A stretch of DNA of 64,000 bases from NCBI GenBank assembly GCA_009667805.1, contig CM019069.1:50736153-50800152 (forward strand). The letters run 5' to 3'. Source of the stretch: Leptobrachium leishanense (taxonomy: Eukaryota; Chordata; Amphibia; Anura; Megophryidae). The notes under the pieces are model-generated. The model made no database searches. It was given only the letters and a program-made list of their open reading frames with translations, and had not been told where the DNA came from. Shown one piece after another: positions 10,440 through 21,556 of the stretch; the first letter of the stretch is position 1, and each line of letters begins with the position of its first letter. Both the position numbers and the translations under genes were made by a program.

Positions 10440-11726
10440 TTTCAAGAGCTTAAATAGTTGTTCTCATATTTAATAACAGACACCAAAATCTGGAAGTTGA
10501 CAAAACAAATGCTAATAAATAGCCTGGATGTAACAGTTTCCTGCATTTGTCTACTTTGTGCTCTCTATTTTAAGACCTTGCGAAAAATAATTTGAAGCCA
10601 GAAGAATCAGTTTAAAGGGGATATTTGCAACTACTTAATAATGCACTTGTACTAGTAGGACACTCTTACTGTCTTTAAATGTTCATACAAATGTCCAACA
10701 TACCTTTGCAAAGACAAGATTTTATGTTATGGTTATGTGCACTTGCCAATCAGAAAAAGAAAAGAACCAATAATAACATTTGATGAAAGGCAGGAACTAT
10801 ATCTGACCCCATGCCACAACATTGCCTTCCCCATCGAAACAATTCACTTTTGAGTTATTTGCTCCATAGAGATTACAATGCTCCGCATCATTCTATTCAC
10901 AAATTTAAGACACACGTTTCATACTAATAAAATTATTTAAAAAAATATAATAAAATTACAGTCACCCCGTGTTGCTATATCTTTAATTGACCCTTTAAAA
11001 TAAATCAGAAAAGTAAACAGTGTCACATAATTGCTCTAGTAGAAAGCCATAAATCCCCTAAAGCAATCAGCAAATTGTTTCTCTTGCTTCAATTTGATCT
11101 TACATGAATATCTCTCTGTAAGATATCTCCAGTCATAAAATGAACTGTAATGGTTCCGCTGGGTAGAAGATAATGAATCAATCTACAAAAGAGTAATGAG
11201 TAATAGCGAAATGATGGCTGATCTTTCAAACAAATCTACTCTGAACTTCAAAACTAAAATTGATTCCAAACCTAGACTATAAAGTTAAATTGATCTATTG
11301 CCAATTGTACTAATAAAATTGATTCTAAATGCATGCCTCTTAGCTGTCACTGATTAATTCCTCTGGCATGCCTGCAGTTTCGGAGAAGTTGCCTTTCATT
11401 TAAAATTGCAAATGCAATCTCAGAAACTGATTCGCATCTGTAATGGGATGATAAGACCCCAAAGACACAGCCGGGGATAACACAATTATATGAATTTACA
11501 GTATTGCAGAAAATGTCGTAAACAAGAAAAAAAAATGAAACCAAGCTCCACCGATTATGAATGAGATATTTTAAAAAACAATGAAACTTGACAAAGAAAG
11601 TGAGGGTTACTGCTGCCCAAGTGTGTTATTCTTTCTAAAGGTTCTATTAATAAAACTGACACAAAGGTAGATACAAAGATAAGCGCCGAGCGTCTTCATT
11701 TCATGTGCCCATCCACAAGTCATATC
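10440..11726. other. AT-rich DNA, no gene recognised
   Basis: No frame above background and no known repeat. It reads as single-copy AT-rich DNA. Short frames here lack any recognisable domain. Confidence 0.5.
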
Positions 11727-11866
11727 TACAGCAAAACCCGTCTGTTTTCTGTTATGAGATGTTTTGTTGCGCCTAAAACACTTAACTTAACTTTTGCCTT
11801 GACAAGTAAAATATGCGTTGAGTTTAATAAAGCTTGACAATCAAAACGATGAAGCACAGTAAGTAA
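11727..11866 (+). repeat. First copy of a 140-bp direct duplication
   Basis: From CTACAGCAAAAC through TTATGAGATGTTTTGTTG and TTTAATAAAGCTTGACAA to GAAGCACAGTAAGT the segment matches 13545-13680 in the same orientation, with a few substitutions and small gaps. Two MITEs and other DNA lie between the copies. Confidence 0.7.
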
Positions 11867-11889
11867 TGTGATTAATATTATATCCCTAA

Positions 11890-11928
11890 GAATGTCACAT
11901 TTTGTGACGAAATGCGTTGGATGTTTAT
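11890..11928 (+). other. Stem-loop plus GAAATGCGTTGG module
   Basis: GTCACATTTTGTGAC forms a perfect stem-loop and is followed at once by GAAATGCGTTGG. The same layout recurs at 28710-28740 (minus), 33139-33172 and, weakly, 35366-35395 (minus). It resembles helix II and the GAAA of a hammerhead ribozyme, but the preceding CTAAGAA departs from CUGANGA. Confidence 0.35.
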
Positions 11929-12023
11929 TTATTCACTTGTTTACCTGTTGCCATTGGTTATTTTAACCCTTTCTACTGTAATATCAATCAATTTTTACAG
12001 GGTATTTTTCCACCCTGTATATA

Positions 12024-12739
12024 CCCTGTTTCCCTGAAAATAATACCTACTCCAAAATAAGACCTAGTGTGTTTTTTTGATAACTGCTAAAATATAAGAC
12101 CTACCCCGAAAATAAGACCTAGTAGTAGGGCAACTTGAAGAGCCGCGGGAGAGAATCGGTGATGCCGACGCCAGAGGAAACAAGGCGGCAGAGGAGGGAG
12201 CAGAGCTGTATAAGGCTGTGGTCACACAAGCGTTCTTTGAGCAGAAGGAATGTCCTTGAGAGTAGTAGACTTCCTTTCACTCTGATGCCTGTGTGGCCAC
12301 CTTGCTGAGCGCAGTCAGAGCGCAGTCAGTGAGCACTAAAAAGCACAATCCACCTATGGAGGATTGCTCTTTGCAGCCTTGTCTGCATCCATCGTAACTT
12401 TTTGACAGGCTGAAATCACGTCCAGTGGTAGCACGCGCAAATTGTGCGCACACTACACTGTGTAGCCCTCCCGTCCAGCCTTCTCAAAGCTGCGACGAAC
12501 GCAGGGAAGTGTGGACGCACGGATGCACTCAGTGCACTTGTGTGATTGCAGCCTTAGCCGATGCTTCCTCAAGCGCCGGCTCCTGTCACTGGTGGAGTGA
12601 TACCAGACATACACCTCCAAAAAAAAAAAACCAGCAACACCAAAAAAAAAATAAGACCTACCCTGAAAATAAGACCTAGTGTGTTTTTTGGGGGCCAAAA
12701 AAAAATATAAGACAGTGTCTTATTTTCAGGGAAACACGG
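12024..12739. mobile_element. Mariner-like MITE with TA duplication
   Basis: CCCTGTTTCCCTGAAAATAA at the left faces TTATTTTCAGGGAAACACGG at the right, with TA on each side. Repeated AAAATAAGACCTA words lie just inside both ends. This type of element is widespread in vertebrates; a TA duplication fits Tc1/mariner mobilisation. A second MITE (12214-12553) is inserted in it. No transposase. Confidence 0.7.
12214..12553. mobile_element. Harbinger-type MITE nested in the mariner-like MITE
   Basis: GGCTGTGGTCACACAAGCG and CACTTGTGTGATTGCAGCC are inverted ends flanked by TAA and TTA, the TWA target of Harbinger elements. The interior has GCAGTCAGAGCGCAG and CCTATGGAGGATTGCTCTTT, the latter similar to the element at 20374. 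It must be younger than its host MITE. Confidence 0.6.
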
Positions 12740-12750
12740 TATTACTATTA

Positions 12751-13196
12751 GGCTAGGGTCAGACGAGCGTGATTTCTACGGACTGTACGTCCGTGCACAC
12801 GGACGTACGTCAGTACGGAAGACGCAGTAGTGGCCAGACAGTCCGTTTTTTTCACTGACGTATATATTTTGACGGATGTAGGAGGGAAAATAAATTAAAA
12901 AGCAAAACCATTTTGTCCGTGAAAAATGCTGGACGTATAAATGCAGTCCGTCTGACCACGTTCCATCACTCACACACAAAGCTATGCGGACGTTGCGGAC
13001 GCAGCGCACTTTGTGCGGCCGTTCTAGCGGTTGTACGTTCTTGCCTGCTTTGCGTCCGTGGGCCGCGGCCATTGTGCGTCCGCAGTTCAGTGCGGACGTA
13101 CTTCGTGTGTCGGGCTCCGATGGGCTGTCATGCTATCACGGACGTACTTTTAGGCACAATCACGGACGTGAACACTACGCTCATCTGACAGCAGCC
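12751..13196. mobile_element. Harbinger-type MITE, family H copy 2 (TSD TTA)
   Basis: GGCTAGGGTCAGACGAGCG at the left, CGCTCATCTGACAGCAGCC at the right, TTA on both sides (12748-12750, 13197-13199). The interior matches copy 1 (TTTTGACGGATGTAGGAGG, AATGCTGGACGTATAAATGC). Frames read through it are by-products. Confidence 0.8.
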
Positions 13197-13544
13197 TTAT
13201 CTGGAAGTGTGTTGCCAGCTGATTCCTGCTCCTGTCTCGGGTTGGTTGCAGCGGCCCCAGGTGGATGACGTGGTGGAGGTGGAGGCTGAGTATTAACCGA
13301 TATGCCTACAAGCTCTATTATCATGAGAAAATCAGCGGGGGTTAATATTGGCACACATATTCTGAGTTTTTGTGTTTTGTTTTTAATTTTATCGCTGCTC
13401 TTTGTGTTTACTATTTGTTGCTTGTTTCCGGGAGGAAGCAGAGGAGCCTTCCAATGGAGATCTACACTTAGGATATGTATTACCTCTTTGTCTGTGGTTT
13501 TATGTGCGGGATGTTGTTATTCTCATCACATTTTTTACTATACT

Positions 13545-13680
13545 ACAGCAACACACACCTGTTTTCTATTATGAGATGTTTTGTTGTGCCTAAAATACTT
13601 AACTAACTTTTACCTTGACAACTAAAATATGCATTGTGTTTAATAAAGCTTGACAAACAAAAAGAGAAAGCACAGTAAGT
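13545..13680 (+). repeat. Second copy of the 140-bp direct duplication
   Basis: Same orientation as 11727-11866 and sharing TTATGAGATGTTTTGTTG and TTTAATAAAGCTTGACAA, with roughly 85-90% similarity by eye. The flanking sequence is not shared, so this is either a small segmental duplication or two copies of an unnamed repeat. Confidence 0.65.
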
Positions 13681-13889
13681 ATTCTAGCATTCTTGCCTAA
13701 CAAGGTTACCATAGAATACAATAAAATGAATGCTCCATGAAGACGAATATGGATCAGTTGTGTTGTTTTAAAAGTTTACGCTGAAGTTGAACTGATGATC
13801 AGACAGACCTCGAGTTGTCCATTACACCACAGCACCGTGACCAACTCCACCTCTTCACCATTCTCAAGGTTTACAGTCCTGTAATCAGA

Positions 13890-14065
13890 TAGACTTGTGC
13901 ACAACTTTTTTGTACAAATTGCAAATTGTCTGAATTTTCAACAATTCATCTGAATTGACAAAAAAAAGTGAATAATCAAAGGAATAAAAAAACAAGAACA
14001 ATAACAGAGATTGTAGAATGGCCGATTCGGCCAACATTTCATTTTTTATTCTATTGTTCTTGCAA
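13890..14065. mobile_element. Possible hAT MITE left end
   Basis: TAGACTTGTGCAC equals the first 13 bases of the hAT element at 38138. An internal AACAAGAACAATA faces TATTGTTCTTGC. I could not find the matching right end or a target duplication, so this may be a truncated copy. Confidence 0.35.
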
Positions 14066-14395
14066 TGTTAAGTGGTGGCTGGCCATTGCTGGCCAGGCAG
14101 CCGTCACTGTAAATAGTAACAAATAAATAAAAGCAAAAGGGGTCAGAATAATCCCCCATAACGCCCCTGCTCAAAATGACAAAAGTGTTGGCATATCAAT
14201 TAAGCAGGAAGCAGGGGAAAACATGCACCTTGCATGTCTATTACTACAACTGCCACCACACGCACTCATGTGACTTAGGTCTTAGTGTGTATCACAAGGG
14301 GTTTAGGGGGACCATTGCACACCAACCTTGAATGGGAAGAATTTGGGGGTGTGGACCCTGGGTTTTCTGTTTGGGATGAGATTGTCTGTGCTCTT

Positions 14396-14680
14396 AGAAA
14401 ATGTCGGCAGATAAGAACCTTTCGGCCCATCTAGTCTGCCCAATTACATGGATACTTTACCTGGATTTATCTTTTGTTTAGGATAGCCTTATGCCTATCC
14501 CATGCCTGCTTAAATTCAATTACTGTTTTGGCCTCTACCACTTCTACTGGAAGACTGTTCCATGTATCCACCACCCTCTCAGTAAAATAATGCTTCCTGA
14601 TGTTACTTTTAAACCTTTGCCCCTCTAATCTAAGACTATGTCCTCTTGTTTTGCTACTTTGTTTCCTTTTAAGTATACTC
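14396..14680 (-). mobile_element. CR1 LINE 3' end
   Basis: AATGTCGGCAGATAAGAACC, CGGCCCATCTAGTCTGCCC and CCTCTTGTTTTGCTACTTTG match the minus-oriented CR1 at 50010. Only the last ~285 bases of the element are present, with decoded words such as RHSLRLEG on the minus strand. 5'-truncated. Confidence 0.8.
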
Positions 14681-14725
14681 TTGTGTGGGATGGGAGTGTT
14701 TGTTGATCCTGCATAGCATTGGAAT

Positions 14726-14750
14726 GTGTGTGTGTGTGTGTGTCTGTTTG
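14726..14750 (+). repeat. (TG)n microsatellite
   Basis: Uninterrupted TG dinucleotides over about 20 bases. A second (TG)n-rich run lies at 14996-15032 in the same minisatellite. Confidence 0.8.
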
Positions 14751-15130
14751 GGGTGGAGGTTTTCTATTTTCCTATCTGTGTGGCATGAGAGTTTCAGGAG
14801 ACCTGTTTGGAATGTGTGGATTTGGGGTTGTACATGTAGCATAGGTGTTTGTTAGAGCTATCTGACTATCTGTGTGAGATGGGGATGCGTGTGTAGCTTT
14901 ACAGGATGGGACTGGGTTAGTGTATTTCTGTGTGGCAAGGAAGTGGTTTTGAGCTGTCTGTGTAGGTGGGATTGTTTGTGTTCTTTTGGCAATGGTGTGT
15001 GTATGTGTGTGTGTGTGTGTATGTGTGTGTGTGTTTCTGTGTGGAAGAGGAGGGTGTTGGAGGGAGTTGTTTGCTTAAGATGGAGGTCAGTTCTGGTTGT
15101 CTCTGTAGTGGGTGCTGGAGCTGTCTATAT

Positions 15131-15420
15131 AATTTTTTTATTATTATCCTTTATTTATAAAGCACCAGCATATTCCATAGCGCTGTACAATGAGGAAGCA
15201 CAAACATGAGACATACATGATAAATAAGGAAAAGACAACCCTGCCCAAAGGATAGCTTGTCTAGGAAGTACAGCACTTTAGCCAAGTGCTCGGCCAGACA
15301 TCCCGTGAGCTTACAATCTAAGGGACGGGGTAAGTGAAACAGATGGGAGCAGAGGGAAGGTGAAGCTGGTTGCTAGAAGAAATGTTATGATGGTTGCATG
15401 GGAAGGACCAGAATCTTTTG
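15131..15420 (-). repeat. L2-type LINE 3' end, reversed
   Basis: TTTATAAAGCACCAGCATAT, TCCATAGCGCTGTACAATG and GAGCTTACAATCTAAGGGAC, read on the minus strand, follow the order of an L2 3' UTR and tail. No coding part. Confidence 0.65.
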
Positions 15421-16384
15421 CTGAGTAAAGGTAATTAGAGAGAGACGTGGAAACAGCTGTAAAGGAGCCCTTAAATTATGGACCAGGCCTGGGTGGGTGG
15501 GTGGAACAGCAGAGTGGAGACTCTTGTGGTCTGTGATGGTCAGTGTATGCTAGAAAATAGAATGCAGATTTGCTAAGTGTGCTTGTAAAAAACTACACGG
15601 CAGGAGGGGGAGGAGGAGGAGCAGGAAGAGGGGGGAGGGTGAGAGGCAGAGGTTAAGACCAAATAAAAAAGTTTAAGTAAAAAGGAGGGAACATTGAAAC
15701 ATGGAATCAGCCAGAAATTAATACATTTAAAAATAAAATACAGTTGCAAGAAGGGGGCTCTTTGGAGGATAGCATTGGACGGCATTCTGAAATCCTGCTA
15801 CCTTATGCTCGTTCCGGGGTGTTTGTCAGTGTATGCTTATGCTGGTTCCGGGGTGTTTGTCTATAAAGCATTTCTTTGTTTATACATGTCCATGTGGGAT
15901 GGAAGTGTGTCAAGGTGTGAGATATGACATTTTGTGTGGGAGAGTAGTGTGTGTCTATATGGGAAGTAACTGGATGCACGTATGGCCATCTCTGTGGCCT
16001 GGGAATGAGTTTCATTATAGCTGACTGTGTGGGATGGTAGTGTGTGAATGCATGTGTGAGATAAGAGTATTTTGGTGATGCCTTTGTGGGATAGAAGTGT
16101 GTATACAGTGTGTGGCACGGGGGTGTTTGTATGTGAGGGGAGTATACAAAGAGTTTTACTTTCTACCGAAGATAATGAACTTTACTACCCTAAGCCCTAC
16201 GATGACTGCCTCGTTTGCCTTTGCTAAGCACCACCCATGAGCCCTCATTTGAAAGTCCACCAATTTAGAACCACGGACTTGTACTGAAGTACACCTGAAA
16301 TTGTCAGCATGGCTATCATATTTGTTAGCAGGAGATATGAAGCACAAAAACAAATTACCTGTTGAAACAGCAAATTCTGGTAGC

Positions 16385-16512
16385 TAAACTCTGGCCCTCA
16401 GATGCTTCTAAACTACACCTCCTATTATCCTCTTGCCATCTATTGAATTCAAAAAATTCTGGGAATTGTAGGCAACCAACATCTGGGGTCCAGAGTTAGT
16501 GATCCCTATGCT
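16385..16512. mobile_element. Family C hAT MITE relative
   Basis: AAACTCTGGCCCTCAGATG at the left and CATCTGGGGTCCAGAGTTAG at the right are inverted. AACTACACCTCCTATTATCC and GGGAATTGTAGGCAACCAAC are family C words. Edges approximate. Confidence 0.55.
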
Positions 16513-17822
16513 AGAGAGTTTCTTCAATTTATCTGCAGGTAAGGTCCAGCCATGCAAATAGAAGAATATGCAGTTGCTACCTCCAAGCTTTGCAATGCTC
16601 CAATTACTGGACACAATTATACAACTGCCTCAGGTGACACTTGTACTTTTGACTAATACAGTTCAGTGTAGCTTGGATGATGAAATTCCCATCCTTCAGT
16701 GTAACTTTGTCTATTTGCACGGAGCTCAGTATACACTATACACTCCTAAAACCTAAAAAGAAGATGAGCTCCAATTTACTCTTTAGTGCAAACCATGCAC
16801 ATGGTCTCCCATGTAGATGTAGTAGACCTTTGTAACCTGTACAGTGTTAAAATGGAAGATACATTGTATGGCTAATCATCATCGGTTACTTGTATTGTAA
16901 TCCAAAATGTAAATCATTTGTATTTTAATTAAATGTAATACTTAAAACTTTGCATAGAATGTTAAATAATTTTAAAGTTTTTTTAAGACAGTTGAGGGCT
17001 GAGCATTGATATAGTGTGTTGAAAATGTTCAACAAAGACAGACAGTTGATTGAGGCCACATGCTTTCTCTGCTGTGTATGAGCATGGCTTTACGAATTAG
17101 AGATAGCATATGTATTTCTTTTCCTACAAGCATTACAGAAGAGACTGCATGTGGCCTTAATCCACAGTGCCGCGATTTTTATCTCCTTGGATGAGCTCCT
17201 AGTGTTTGATTGTTATCTGTTTAATGCAAGAAATACCTTGTACTTGTACATTTTGTGTAAATGTACGGGCTTAGCATTTATCAACACGCAGTACAGCTCA
17301 GCAATCATAACTCCAAGTCAAGCTCAGCATCCTATCATAAATTTTAACGCAATGAGGGACTTGCATTAAGGTATAAGGGAAGCTATTACTAAGGTAAAAT
17401 AACTTGTATCACATGTGTCTGCCAGGAGAATGTTCTTATGTCAGTTGCTTAGTTTCTTCTGATAGCTGCCTATATGACAAAAAAAACATTTGTCAATCCT
17501 GCACAAAAATTCTAGAAAAGTGTTTAGCAATTCTTAGGATACTTTCAAATACAATGGAACCATTTTTTTCTCCAAAATTCGACATGATGACAAAAAACTG
17601 CATCGACACTATTATTTTGATGGCATAACTATAAAACACTATTTTATACACAACACAATAGAACCATCACAAATAAGTATTAATATAGCTCACAAACTGG
17701 AGAGGAGTTGTTTAAGTGAGGGGCCCTTGTCATGATCTTGTGCAATGTATAAATGAGGTTGTAAATTTTGCCACAAGCACCTTTTGGTAAATGGCAAAAT
17801 TGGTAAAATAAATACCTTACAT
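16513..17822. other. No gene recognised
   Basis: AT-rich DNA with short frames only; none carries a domain, a signal peptide or flanking splice context that I could support. Confidence 0.45.
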
Positions 17823-17960
17823 CAGGAATGCTCATCCTTGGTCCCCCAGATGTTTTGGAACTACATCTCTCATGCTACTCCACCACTTATTAGATCAACA
17901 GTAGCTTTGTTGGAAATGTAGTTCCAAATCATTGGGGGTGGGCAAGGTTGAGTACCCCTG
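17823..17960. mobile_element. Short hAT MITE, family C (TSD CCTTACAT)
   Basis: CAGGAATGCTCATCCTTGG and the inverse of GTTGAGTACCCCTG form the ends. The 8 bases CCTTACAT are repeated exactly on both sides (17815-17822, 17961-17968). CCAGATGTTTTGGAACTACA faces TGTAGTTCCAAATCATTGGG. Confidence 0.85.
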
Positions 17961-18138
17961 CCTTACATGATCAGGAAGGTTTAAAAGGCATCTAAATGGT
18001 TACTGTAACCAATGCACCCTCCATCTTTGTGCCCTCACCCTTCATGGCACATGTTTCACCCTTGCTCACACTATACACAGCCTCTGTGCCTGTTGGAGTG
18101 GTGTGGATGGTGGCCTTCTGCCAAAGGACTGCGGACCA

Positions 18139-18643
18139 ATGTGACAAAGCCAAATCTAACAGAAAACGGGCATAAGTGGGCATGGAAGGGTTAACGTTAA
18201 ATGTAGTGGTATCATAAAACTGGGTTTGTTTTAAGAAATTAGTTGGTTTAAGTAATCCTCTTTAGAGCTATTGTTAGTGCTGTCTGTCCCTGTCTGTGCT
18301 ATTGTTTGTCCTTAGATTGATTTGTTGTTGATAATGTGCTAATCTTGTCTGTTGTAACTGTTCAGACTTCTATGTCTCTCTGTGATTTTCATTCCCCCTG
18401 TGTAGACAGTGTGCTGTGTTAATTATGTCATTTTACCTCCCCCTCCCTGTTTCTCATATAAACTGGTCCCCATTATAAATGAAAGATTATTATTCTTTCC
18501 TGCACTAAATTGTGTCTGGTGTTTGGTGATACCAGGAATACCAGGAATTATGCAGCACTCCCTCAGGTTCTGGCTGAGGGTTGTGGAGAAGACAAACTGA
18601 TGCACCTCTGCTTGACCTGGGAGAAGGGACAGAAGCTGTAACA
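18139..18643 (+). mobile_element. Possible LTR-like element
   Basis: The segment begins TGTGACA and ends TGTAACA. It has a TATA-like CATATAAACTGG near 18458, then ATAAATGAAAG. No matching target duplication could be seen and no internal region follows, so the call is weak. Confidence 0.3.
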
Positions 18644-19119
18644 GGTCGGGATCTGGTCTTCGATCCGAGGGCCAGTCGCTTTTTCCAGTTTCTGTTACAG
18701 CAATGTATTTGCCAGTGTCTCTTCCTTTATTTTAGGGGCGGAGGTATTCCATCCAATCCCACCAGGAAAACATGAATAAGCCATATTAATGGAACGGGGT
18801 AAAATGATAGTCTTTGAGACGAAATGTTTTTCTCTCTAGCAGCCATAAAAGCCAATGTGATCTTTGAAGGTTTTTTACCAAGCAGTCAAAACAGGTCTGG
18901 GTGAAGGTGGTCAAAAATCACCCATACAGGTTTAATACGCACTGAAATATTAAAACTTCCCTGATTTTGTCCCATATTAGTTATAATAGTGGACAGGATT
19001 TTAAGCAATGGAGCAAAACCACTTGACTGAAGTGACATTTCAGGTTATATAACAAAGAAAGCTGGAATATTCTGGCAGGGGACAGACAAGTCCTGTGGAG
19101 TGTTCTGAGAGGGTACATC

Positions 19120-20232
19120 TGTAGCGCTCACTCCCGGAGGAGCCGCTAAAAATGAACCACGGGTCAGTCTCCCCGCACTAGGGAATAAATATACTCCAAC
19201 ACCGCTGTGAGTTTTTATCATTTAAATAGTTTACTAAAATAGTAAGCAGACGTTGAGACACGGTATTCACAGATATTATTACAGTACTTTCGTATTGCGG
19301 TAAAAGCGCGTAGCGGAAAAGAAACGAAACACGAGGCTTCGTATTTCGGAAAAAATATATTCACAACCGAACAGAAAAGAAATGCAATTGCACGAAATTC
19401 GAAAAAAGGACACGTAGCGAAACCCAAAAATACAATCTCTTCGTATAACGGTAAATGCGCAGCGGAAAAGAGAAAAATATTATTAATCGGAACGTATCTT
19501 TAACCCCTGTTCCGAATCGTAACAGAATGAGTCCTACACAGTTTAAGTCCCGGAATGTAAAAGGTGTGTATGTGTGTGTGGTACCCGGGTACTGTTCAAC
19601 TGGCCAGTGAATTTACTTAAGGAATGTCTTCGACTAGTCAAGTTGGGGCCCTGTGGACTTTAAAGAGAAAACAGCAGCGTGTTCTTTATTTACAAACGGC
19701 CTTGGAGGCCTCTCACTCATCCACCGGTTGCTTTAGGCTCCGCTGACCCAGGACGTCTCTCCGCTCGATATTGACTGGGGATACTTGCGGCCGGATCCGT
19801 TGTCTGACTTTCCGTAGCTTGTCCACGACTTGTCCAGCTCACCACCTGCTTTCCGTATCCGATCAACTCGCGGTAACTCCTCACTCGAGGTCTTCGGATT
19901 GTTCGATCTGCAGCAATCTCTGGAACTTGGAGGTCTCCTTCACTTGTGCTGAATGACCCGATAAAGAAACTGGCAGGTCTCACTCGCGCTCTGGCCTAGG
20001 CCCTCTCGCGATGTCTGGCACTGCGTCTGCTCTCTCTCGTTCCCTGGCGCGCTCTGACGCGTTCTCCACGAGGTTCGGGATGTAAGTCTGCTCGGTCTCA
20101 CCCACTTCCTGTCTCCTTGCAAAGCACGCCGGGAAATGTAGTCCCAATGTCCAGTGTCTCTAATCGCGATTGTCTCCATCTTGTGGCCAAAAATAGGTAC
20201 TGCCAGCAGCAAGATTTTAACACAGCGCTACA
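19120..20232. mobile_element. Solo-LTR-like element (TSD CATC)
   Basis: The ends TGTAGCGCT and AGCGCTACA are perfect 9-base inverses with TG...CA termini. CATC lies directly on both sides (19116-19119, 20233-20236). A 4-base duplication with TG...CA ends is typical of LTRs. An AATAAA on the minus strand near 19686 suggests minus orientation. No coding region of a retroelement was found; the frames across it show no known domain. A DNA transposon with similar ends is not excluded. Confidence 0.5.
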
Positions 20233-20373
20233 CATCTATAATTTAAGGTGGGGATTGCTTCTTTGTATGCAATGTGTAGACCCTTGTTAGGTATTTTTCC
20301 CATTTCATAGTAGAAAATGAAAGAAAACACTCTGAAAAGATTTATAGTCATTACAAAAGTTTAATTAGGTTAA

Positions 20374-20631
20374 GGCCCCCGGCACACGAGCGTTAACAGA
20401 GAGAGGAAGGAACGTCCGTGAAAGTGGGCGTTCCTTCCACTCTCTGCGCTCAGCGTACAAAGCGCGATCCTCCTATGGAGAATCGCGCTTTGTATCCTGT
20501 CAGCGTCCGTTTAGCTTTTTGACGGGGAGAGCTTTTTCACGTCCGGTGGATGGCTTTCCCCGTCAAAAACGCACGGACGCAGGGAATTGCGGGCGCACAT
20601 GAGCCATAAATACGCTCGTGTGCCGGGGGCC
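20374..20631. mobile_element. Harbinger-type foldback MITE, variant
   Basis: GGCCCCCGGCACACGAGCG and CGCTCGTGTGCCGGGGGCC are perfect inverses, with TAA/TTA at the edges. The interior folds back almost completely (AAGCGCGATCCTCCTATGGA / CCATAGGAGGATCGCGCTTT region). It shares CCTATGGAG...CGCTTT with the element at 12214. Confidence 0.75.
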
Positions 20632-20806
20632 TTAGTGGGTGACTGCTGCATGAACATTTAATTAGCCAACTCTGTAATGTTTCTCCATGCTTCTTCATTG
20701 AGAGGCATCTAATTCTGTGCATGCGCAGTAGTCATGCATGCACTTGATCATCACGGATCCAGTGTCTACCTGCTTCTTCCAGCTAGAAGGTCTGGTACCA
20801 GATGAT

Positions 20807-21553
20807 GGGCTCTATTACATTGTTCGCGTTAAAACGCGGGCGCAAGGGAGGGAAAACTGCACCCGCAGTTTTCCCCCTTGCGCCCACGTTTTAACGCCGG
20901 ATTACAATGCAGGTGCAAAACAATGCTGCCTGCATTGTGATCGCGTGTTAAAATCAGGGATGCTCGCGGCAGCGCTGAGCGCAGCTGCGAGCATCCACTC
21001 GCTGGAGTCCACATGACCACATGACTCCATTGAGTTTCCCTCTGCCGGTCACATGACCAGCCAGAACTCGCCTCGCGAGATCTGGCTGGTCGGCGTAGTG
21101 ATACGCAGGAAGAGACTGGGGGGACTTTTTCCCTCAGTCTTTCCCTGCTTCTGCCGGAAAGAGGAGGTGGTTGGAGCCACGGTCCTCGTCGCAGGACAAA
21201 GGGTGAGTATGTTATTTGTTTTTTATTTTTTTAGCCTGGTGTTAACAGATTCTGCAGAAGTGGAATCCATTAACACCAGGTCCTGGCTCTGGTTAACCTT
21301 TCACTGACCAGAGCCAGACGTTAATCAGCCCTGGGATTTGTAATCCAGCGCGGATTAACACTTTGTGCTCCCCATGTTAAGTATAGGGAGTGCAAAGTAC
21401 AGTAACCTCGCGCTGAAAAGCGCAAGGTACCAAACGCAAATGGGTTTTTTAACCCGTTTGTGTTTGGATTGTAATATGCAGTAAATACCGCGGCAAATGT
21501 TAATGCTCACGCAGGTGAGCGCTAACGTTTGCGTTAAGACTGTAATAGGGCCC
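20807..21553. mobile_element. Foldback MITE, family A copy 4 (TSD GAT)
   Basis: GGGCTCTATTACA faces TGTAATAGGGCCC (12 of 13). GAT flanks both sides (20804-20806, 21554-21556). AAACGCGGGCGCAAGGGAGG faces CCCCCTTGCGCCCACGTTTT, a long terminal stem. The conserved block CCCCATGTTAAGTATAGGGA is near 21370, followed by CTCGCGCTGAAAAGCGC. This is the best-preserved copy of the family here. Confidence 0.8.
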
Positions 21554-21556
21554 GAT

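Larger units (their letters stand above)
14330..16145 (+). repeat. Degenerate GT-rich minisatellite, interrupted
   Basis: A loose phrase of the form TGTGTGGGATGGGAGTGTNT recurs many times (for example near 14680, 14775, 14867, 15890, 16030, 16085 and 16110) with variable spacing. A CR1 tail (14396-14680) and an L2 tail (15131-15420) are inserted within it; the phrase occurs just before and just after the CR1 piece. Open frames on either strand simply translate the phrase. Confidence 0.5.

Noticed and set aside
10123..10453. A 104-residue gene
   Set aside because: It is generated by a palindromic repeat, with similar frames on both strands.
14874..15209. Val/Cys-rich 111-residue frame
   Set aside because: It translates the GT-rich minisatellite and a TG microsatellite.
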